Shown: piece after piece, positions 59,404 through 64,000 of the stretch
Layout of the letters: each line of letters opens with the position of its first letter
Numbering within the stretch: position 1 is the first letter of the stretch
NCBI RefSeq assembly: GCF_003258605.2
Contig: NZ_CP031264.1
Coordinates: forward strand, 5,270,001-5,334,000
DNA: 64,000 nt
Direction of reading: 5' to 3'
Origin: Peterkaempfera bronchialis
Lineage (GTDB): Bacteria; Actinomycetota; Actinomycetes; Streptomycetales; Streptomycetaceae
Translations under genes and position numbers: made by a program
Notes under the pieces: model-generated
The model's input: only the letters and a program-made list of their open reading frames with translations
Database searches by the model: none
What the model was told of the DNA's origin: nothing

Positions 59404-60837
59404 ATGCCCGGGATGACCCGACGGAGACTGCTCGGCTCGGCAGCCGCGACGGCGGCCGGAACGGCGGCGGCACTGCTGCCCCCGAATGTGCGGCGGGCGG
59501 TGGCGGCCGGGAGCCGGCGCGGTTCGCTGAGCGATGTGGAGCATGTGGTCCTGCTGATGCAGGAGAATCGTTCCTTCGATCACTATTTCGGCACCCTCGC
59601 CGGGGTGCGCGGCTTCGGCGACCCCGACGCCGTGCGGCTGCGCGACGGCCGCGACGTCTTCCACCAGCCCGACCCGGTCAACCCCGACGGCTATCTGCTC
59701 CCCTTCCACCTCGACACCCACCGCACCAGCGCCCAGGCCATCCCCTCCACCAGCCACGCCTGGGACGTCCAGCACGAGTCCTGGAACTACGGCCGGATGG
59801 ACCGCTGGGTACGCGCCCACCGCGCCGCCGACGGCGCCAAGGGCCCGTTCACCATGGGCTACTACACCCGTGACGACATCCCGTTCCACTACGCGCTGGC
59901 CGAGTCCTTCACCGTCTGCGACAACTACTTCTGCTCGGTGATGGGCCCGACCTGGCCCAACCGCCTCTACTGGATGAGCGGCACCATCGACCCCGGCGGC
60001 AGGCGCGGCGGCCCGGTGATCACCAACGCCGCGCCCACGCCCTACCGCTGGACCACCTACCCGGAGCGGCTCCAGGAGGCCGGGGTCAGCTGGCAGGTCT
60101 ACCAGGAGGAGGACAACTACGGCTGCAACATGCTGGTCTCCTTCGAGAAGTTCCGCCGGGCCCGCCGCCGCGACCCGCTGCACCAGCGCGGCCTGACCGC
60201 CAGTCCGGCCGGGACCTTCGAGGACGACGCCCGCAACAACCGGCTGCCGACGGTCTCCTGGATCATCCCCACCAGCTACCAGTGCGAGCACCCCGACTAC
60301 CTGCCCGCCGCCGGCGCCGACTACATCGCCTCCAAGATCGAGGCCATCGCGGCCAACCCCGAGGTCTGGGCCAAGACCGTCTTCATCCTGGTCTACGACG
60401 AGAACGACGGCCTCTTCGACCACGTCCCGCCGCCCGTGCCGCGCCCCGGCACGCCCGGCGAGGTGGTCGGCGGGCTGCCCATCGGCGCCGGCTTCCGGGT
60501 GCCCTGCATCATCGTCTCGCCCTGGACGGTCGGCGGCTGGGTGGCCCGCGAACCCTTCGACCACACCTCGCAGTTGCAGTTCCTGGAGCGGATCACCGGC
60601 GTCCGGGAGACCAACATCACCGCCTGGCGCCGGGCCGCCTTCGGCGACCTCACCTCCGCCTTCCAGTTCGCCGACGGACCGCGCCGACCGCCCCGGCTGC
60701 CGGACACCGAGGTGTACCTGGAGGCGGCCGAGGTCGGCGTGGAGAACCTGCCCAGACCGACCTTCCCGGACGGCCACCAGCACCCCCCGCGCCAGGAGCG
60801 CGGCCCGCTCCGCCGGATGCCGCCATGGCCGCTCTGA
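59404..60837 (+). CDS. Tat-secreted phosphoesterase (phospholipase C / acid phosphatase family)
   Basis: Exported phosphoesterase of the PF04185 family (477 aa). A twin-arginine signal TRRRLLGSAAATAAGTAAA starts at residue 4 and cleavage is expected near 35. The catalytic domain opens with VLLMQENRSFDHYFGTLAGV (about 49-68), the family's nucleophile region. MGPTWPNRLYWMSGTIDPGG (about 180-199) and the metal-binding FILVYDENDGLFDHVPPPV (about 327-345) follow, with IIVSPWTVGG after them. The two C-terminal DUF756 domains of classical phosphocholine-specific enzymes (about 680 aa) are absent, so this is the short form. The substrate is unproven. The ATG at 59404 follows GTGGAAAGG; the ATG at 59413 is an alternative. 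Confidence 0.9.
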   Translation: MPGMTRRRLLGSAAATAAGTAAALLPPNVRRAVAAGSRRGSLSDVEHVVLLMQENRSFDHYFGTLAGVRGFGDPDAVRLRDGRDVFHQPDPVNPDGYLLPFHLDTHRTSAQAIPSTSHAWDVQHESWNYGRMDRWVRAHRAADGAKGPFTMGYYTRDDIPFHYALAESFTVCDNYFCSVMGPTWPNRLYWMSGTIDPGGRRGGPVITNAAPTPYRWTTYPERLQEAGVSWQVYQEEDNYGCNMLVSFEKFRRARRRDPLHQRGLTASPAGTFEDDARNNRLPTVSWIIPTSYQCEHPDYLPAAGADYIASKIEAIAANPEVWAKTVFILVYDENDGLFDHVPPPVPRPGTPGEVVGGLPIGAGFRVPCIIVSPWTVGGWVAREPFDHTSQLQFLERITGVRETNITAWRRAAFGDLTSAFQFADGPRRPPRLPDTEVYLEAAEVGVENLPRPTFPDGHQHPPRQERGPLRRMPPWPL

Positions 60838-61001
60838 CCGGTCCGACCGCCGCGCGGCACACCCCCGGCCCCGGCCGCCGGTGGCGGCCCGGCCCGGCGC
60901 GGGGCGGCTAGGCTGGCCTTGGAACCGGTACCCGTGCGCCCGCACCGGCGCCGGACGCACCCCACCCCTCACCCGTGCCAGTCCGAGGAGAACGTGCCAC
61001 C

Positions 61002-62708
61002 ATGGCCGGACGACGCCGCAACACCCCTGACAGCCCGTCGGCGACCGGCCCGGGCGCGGACCAGGGCGGAAAGCTCCCCGCCGACCTGGCTGTCGAGGAG
61101 CTGTACGGCACCTATCGCGCGGCCGGGCTCGACGACGAGGCCGACCCGGACGACACCCCCGTGATGGTCCCCCCGGTGCGGCTGCTGCCCGAGGCCGAAC
61201 TCGCCGCCGCCGCGCTGCGGATCCCGCTGCTGGAGCGCGCCGTACGGCTCGCCCGCTGGATCGCGCCGTACCGCCCGGTCGACGAGTTCGGCGAGCCCGG
61301 CGCGGAGCTGGAGACCGAGGCCGCCGCGGCGCTCGGCCTGGCCCCGGCCGACGGTGGCCCGCGTGAGGAGGGCGGCGAGGACGAGGGCGGGAATGGCACG
61401 GGCGCGGTGATGCAGGCATGGTCGCTGGCGGTGGACCTGGAGCTGATCACCCTCGGCGAGGCCGCCCCCGGGGAGGGCGAGGGCCAGGTCGCCCGCCCCG
61501 GCCCGGAGTTGGAGGCCGTCGAGTCCGGTGACCCGGAGGCCGTCCTGGAGGCATGGCTGAGCGCCGCCGACGTGGTGATGGACACCGCCGTCGAGGCCGA
61601 CGCGGCCTTCCCCGAGCCCGGCGAGCTGGCCGTCGGGGACGCCGACGAACTGGACGAGGAGTCCACGGCGTCCTCCCTGGAGGAGTTCGAGGCCGCCCGC
61701 GAGGAGGCGCAGGACCTCCTCGACCAGGCCCTCCAGGTGCTCTACGAGTCCACCGCCTTCGCCGAGGAGGGCGCCGAGACCGTGCCGCTGGGCGTGCTCG
61801 CCGCGCTGCTGGTCGTCCCGGACGGGCAGGACCCCACCGAGGAGATGCTCGGCGAGATCACCGCCGTGATGGTCGCCCTCGACCCGATGCTGGCCGACCT
61901 CGCGGAGATCGGCCTGGTGGAGTACCGCCCCATCGACCCGGACCTCTTCGAGGAGCCCGAGGACGGCGAGGGCGAGCTGGAGGCCCAGGCCGCCGCCGCG
62001 CCGGTCCACCCCGACACACCGGTCGACGACGAGGAGGCCGCGCGGTTCGGCCTGGTCAGGCTCACCCCGCTCGGCCAGTACGGCGTACGGCAGTGGCTGC
62101 TGGAGGAGGGCTTCGACGCGCCGCTGGTCGGCGAGTACGCCAAGGGCGACGCGGCCGCACTGCTGAGCGGCGTCTCCGAGGCCGTGAACGTACTGCCCGA
62201 GGAGGAGATCCGGGAGTGGGTGCACGGCCGGGAGCCGCTGCCCGCCGCCCGCGAACTGCTGGCCGCCGCCCGGGGCGGCGACGCCCTCGGCCCGGCCCGC
62301 CGGATGCTCTGCCAGCTGGCCCTCACCGAACTGGGCGCCGACGCCGAACCCGCCCTGCGCGAGGTCCTGGACGACCCCGAGCTGGGCGGCTTCTCCCGCG
62401 CCTGGCTGGTCCAGCGCGGCGCCACCGACGTACCCGAGCCGGGCCGCACCATGGCCCTCTGGACCACGGTGGACACCCTGGCCGCCCAGCTGATGGACCC
62501 CGACGTCGACGCCGAGCTGCTCGCCGAACTGGTCGGCGGCCTGCCGCTGGCGCCCGACCCGGCGGCCTTCCTGGCCGAGATGTGGCGCGTCGACCATGCG
62601 TACACGGCCGAGGTGCTGGAGGCGATCGGCCAGTTCCACGGGGACAAGCAGGTCGCCAAGGAGGCCCGCAAGGCCGCCTACAAGGCCCGCTCCCGCCGCC
62701 CGGCCTGA
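61002..62708 (+). CDS. Acidic protein of unknown function (568 aa)
   Basis: A soluble, strongly acidic and Ala/Leu-rich protein that I cannot assign to a named family. No signal peptide or membrane helix is seen. It is mostly helical. The N-terminal part has ELAAAALRIPLLERAVRLAR, and a Glu/Asp-rich spacer lies at about 120-135. A helical repeat-like middle has SSLEEFEAAREEAQDLLDQA. A winged-helix-like stretch EEAARFGLVRLTPLGQYGVR (about 344-363) is followed by LLEEGFDAPLVGEYAKGDAA. The C-terminal third has HEAT-like pieces (ALTELGADAEPALREVLDD) and ends in a basic tail (EARKAAYKARSRRPA). The ATG at 61002 has GAGGAG well placed upstream. A decaying copy of its 3' end follows. Confidence 0.8.
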   Translation: MAGRRRNTPDSPSATGPGADQGGKLPADLAVEELYGTYRAAGLDDEADPDDTPVMVPPVRLLPEAELAAAALRIPLLERAVRLARWIAPYRPVDEFGEPGAELETEAAAALGLAPADGGPREEGGEDEGGNGTGAVMQAWSLAVDLELITLGEAAPGEGEGQVARPGPELEAVESGDPEAVLEAWLSAADVVMDTAVEADAAFPEPGELAVGDADELDEESTASSLEEFEAAREEAQDLLDQALQVLYESTAFAEEGAETVPLGVLAALLVVPDGQDPTEEMLGEITAVMVALDPMLADLAEIGLVEYRPIDPDLFEEPEDGEGELEAQAAAAPVHPDTPVDDEEAARFGLVRLTPLGQYGVRQWLLEEGFDAPLVGEYAKGDAAALLSGVSEAVNVLPEEEIREWVHGREPLPAARELLAAARGGDALGPARRMLCQLALTELGADAEPALREVLDDPELGGFSRAWLVQRGATDVPEPGRTMALWTTVDTLAAQLMDPDVDAELLAELVGGLPLAPDPAAFLAEMWRVDHAYTAEVLEAIGQFHGDKQVAKEARKAAYKARSRRPA

Positions 62709-62895
62709 AGCCCGCCCCGGGGGACCGCCTCGGGACCGCCTCGCCGAGTCGCCCGACCCGGCGGCCTTCCTGGCCGAGAGGTGGCGCGTCGACCACGCGT
62801 ACCCGGCTTCGAGGTGCCGGAGGCTCGACCGGCCCGCTCCCGCCGCCCGGCCTGAGCCCGCCTCGGGGGACCGCCTCGGGACCTCCTCGTGCTGG
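62551..62895 (+). repeat. Duplicated and decayed 3' end of the acidic-protein gene
   Basis: The gene's last about 160 bp and its downstream bases (from 62551) recur at about 62750-62895. The copy begins CGCCCGACCCGGCGGCCTTC, keeps GTGGCGCGTCGACCA, lacks about 60 internal bases, then resumes with GGCCCGCTCCCGCCGCCCGG and the stop region and GGGGGACCGCCTCGGGAC. The first copy is intact and ends the gene; the second is not coding. Confidence 0.85.
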
Positions 62896-62905
62896 AGGCC
62901 CGGCG

Positions 62906-63334
62906 CTACCCCCGCTCGGGGTAGTGCCGGGCCTCCACCACATTCCCGTCCGGATCGCGGAAGTAGCAGGACCGCACGGCCGCACCACGCGCCCCGAAGG
63001 ACCCCTCGGAGACGGCCGAGGCGGGTGTGCCATGGTCGGCCAGCCGCTTGCGCAGACCGTCGAAGCCGGCCGCGTCCATCGCCAGGCAGACATGGTTCAC
63101 CGGGTGCCCCGCGCTGCCCGGGGCGTCCGCCAGCCGGTCCGCGCCCGCCGCGTTCCCCCGCGCCATCAGGTCCAGCAGCGCCCCCTCCGAGACCCGCACG
63201 CTCGGAAATGGGACCGCACCCGCCCGGAACTCCGCCACCCGCACCCCGGGCAGGCCCACCACCTCCTCGAAGAAGGCCAGCGACCGCAGCGGATCCTCGA
63301 CCCACAGCACCACATGGTCCAGACTGAAGCCCAT
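62906..63334 (-). CDS. VOC (glyoxalase/bleomycin-resistance) family protein
   Basis: Vicinal-oxygen-chelate-fold protein, 142 aa, with two beta-alpha-beta-beta-beta halves. The first starts MGFSLDHVVLWVEDPLRSLA with a metal-ligand His near residue 7. The second starts PVNHVCLAMDAAGFDGLRKR with a His near 79. The closing strand CYFRDPDGNVVEARHYPERG carries the usual Glu. The ligands are compatible with a metal-dependent lyase, dioxygenase or binding protein; the substrate is unknown. ATG 63334 gives the normal VOC N-terminus, whereas an upstream in-frame ATG (63424) adds unrelated Gly-rich residues. No neighbour suggests a pathway. Confidence 0.88.
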   Translation of the reverse strand: MGFSLDHVVLWVEDPLRSLAFFEEVVGLPGVRVAEFRAGAVPFPSVRVSEGALLDLMARGNAAGADRLADAPGSAGHPVNHVCLAMDAAGFDGLRKRLADHGTPASAVSEGSFGARGAAVRSCYFRDPDGNVVEARHYPERG

Positions 63335-63452
63335 CCCCTGCCCCCTTCCCGCACGTCCGCACACGGGCTGTCCCGTACTCCCAGCATCGCCCCCCGGGCC
63401 GGTGCGGGGTGCGCCCATCGGCAAAAGGGGCGCTCACGGATTAGTACCAACG

Positions 63453-63458
63453 TATCGT
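63453..63458 (+). promoter_or_regulatory. Possible -10 for the gene at the right end
   Basis: TATCGT lies 11 bases before an in-frame GTG at 63470 and 50 bases before GTG 63509. The surrounding TTAGTACCAACG is the most AT-rich stretch nearby. Weak evidence. Confidence 0.3.
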
Positions 63459-63508
63459 GAGGGGCGGGGGTGCAACGGCGGACCGACGGAGGCAGGGGGC
63501 GCGGCGGC

Positions 63509-64000
63509 GTGCAGAGCGGCGGCAGGAACGGATCGGGGCCGGCCGGAGAGCGGCGCGGATGGCAGCGGCTCGCCGAGGAGGCTGAGAGAGCGCTGGTGTC
63601 CTGGCGGCGGGCGGGGCGGTTGCCGTATGCGCCGGGTGCCGACCTGCCGGGGCTGCGGGTGCTCGCCGAGTGGCACAGCGTCAATGGGAGGGTCGTCTCC
63701 TTCACCCTGCTCGCGGGTGAGCCACGCGACCCGGCGGGCCCGTTTGTCTCCGTACGCACCGCGCTGACCGGCGACGATCTGCGCGGCGAGGTACTGAGCG
63801 GCCTCGATGAGGTGATCGAGGACGAACGGGACCGCATCTTCGACCTCACCGGCCTGGACGAGGGCGACGGCCCGCGCCAGGTGCGCACCACCGAGCGGAC
63901 ACTGCTGGTCGACGGTGTGCCGGTGCCCGCCCGGGTACGGGTGGAGCGGCCCCGCGAGGGCGGCGGGGTGGTGCTCTGGGCGGCGCAGCTGACGCTCGGC
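63509..64000 (+). CDS. Unrecognised protein, 3' end outside the window
   Basis: An open frame runs to the window edge without a stop (164 codons seen). From GTG 63509 the product starts MQSGGRNGSGPAGERRGWQR. It continues as a probable cytosolic protein with EEAERALVSWRRAGRLPYAP, GLRVLAEWHSVNGRVVSFTL and VSVRTALTGDDLRGEVLSGL. The last part seen is DEVIEDERDRIFDLTGLDEG followed by beta-like VRTTERTLLVDGVPVPARVR. Codon use (G/C third positions) is that of a real gene. An in-frame GTG at 63470 is a possible earlier start near a -10-like site. I do not recognise the family. Partial at its 3' end. Confidence 0.7.
   Translation, partial: MQSGGRNGSGPAGERRGWQRLAEEAERALVSWRRAGRLPYAPGADLPGLRVLAEWHSVNGRVVSFTLLAGEPRDPAGPFVSVRTALTGDDLRGEVLSGLDEVIEDERDRIFDLTGLDEGDGPRQVRTTERTLLVDGVPVPARVRVERPREGGGVVLWAAQLTLG

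Noticed and set aside
57441-59473. Long N-terminal extension of the MFS transporter (638 codons)
   Set aside because: The part upstream of 58843 lacks membrane segments and homology, and the ribosome site AGGAGA clearly marks the GTG at 58843.

Overview
The window is a very GC-rich actinobacterial chromosome segment. Gene content and order match the conserved core of Streptomyces and close relatives (Streptomycetaceae). Evidence includes the rapZ-yvcK-whiA block, a gap-pgk-tpiA-secG block, RbpA, the reversed tkt-tal-zwf-opcA-pgl operon beside ctaB/ctaA, and a sufR-sufB-sufD-Rieske-sufC-sufS-sufU-sufT operon. GTG starts, ATGA/GTGA overlaps and possible leaderless promoters are common. I see no tRNA, rRNA, CRISPR array, insertion sequence or prophage.

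Layout. 1-4082: zapE-like ATPase, uvrB behind a RecA-NDp (PafBC-type) DNA-damage promoter, and terD. 4083-5306: terC behind a probable manganese (yybP-ykoY) riboswitch whose last helix covers the ribosome-binding site. 5711-9409: a secreted lamin-tail protein, an LAHTG sortase-substrate protein, an MBL-fold hydrolase and a mycothiol-dependent-type enzyme. 9837-19999: uvrA, a polytopic membrane protein, a Rieske lipoprotein, uvrC, an unreported 45-codon ORF, rapZ, yvcK and whiA. 20263-27000: a GH18 chitinase-like protein with a DasR-type operator in its promoter, a DUF1275 membrane protein, a GH9-CBM3-CBM2 cellulase with a perfect CebR box, and a TPM-domain membrane protein. 27232-36000: gap, pgk, tpiA, secG, rbpA, a PLP aminotransferase and pgi.

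34817-41707 (minus strand) is the oxidative and non-oxidative pentose phosphate operon. 42192-44728 holds ctaB, a small conserved protein and ctaA for heme A. 44784-47027 is a HelD/HelR-like ATPase that probably acts on RNA polymerase. It is followed by an LAETG surface protein, a two-gene ABC exporter and a truncated aminoglycoside acetyltransferase. 50489-57451 is the SUF operon, with an iron-box-like operator upstream of sufR. 57557-64000 holds an MFS exporter, a Tat-secreted phosphoesterase, an acidic protein with a decaying copy of its 3' end, a VOC protein and the start of an unrecognised gene.

No wholly new multi-gene system stands out. The less ordinary material is regulatory: a duplicated RecA-NDp element at uvrB, a related site at uvrC, a LexA-like box at uvrA, a probable iron box at the SUF operon, DasR and CebR operators at the two polysaccharide hydrolases, tandem repeats before zwf, and two small ORFs inside otherwise tightly packed operons. 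Most intergenic junctions carry strong perfect hairpins, often between convergent genes. All domain and motif calls were made by reading the translations; no database search was run.
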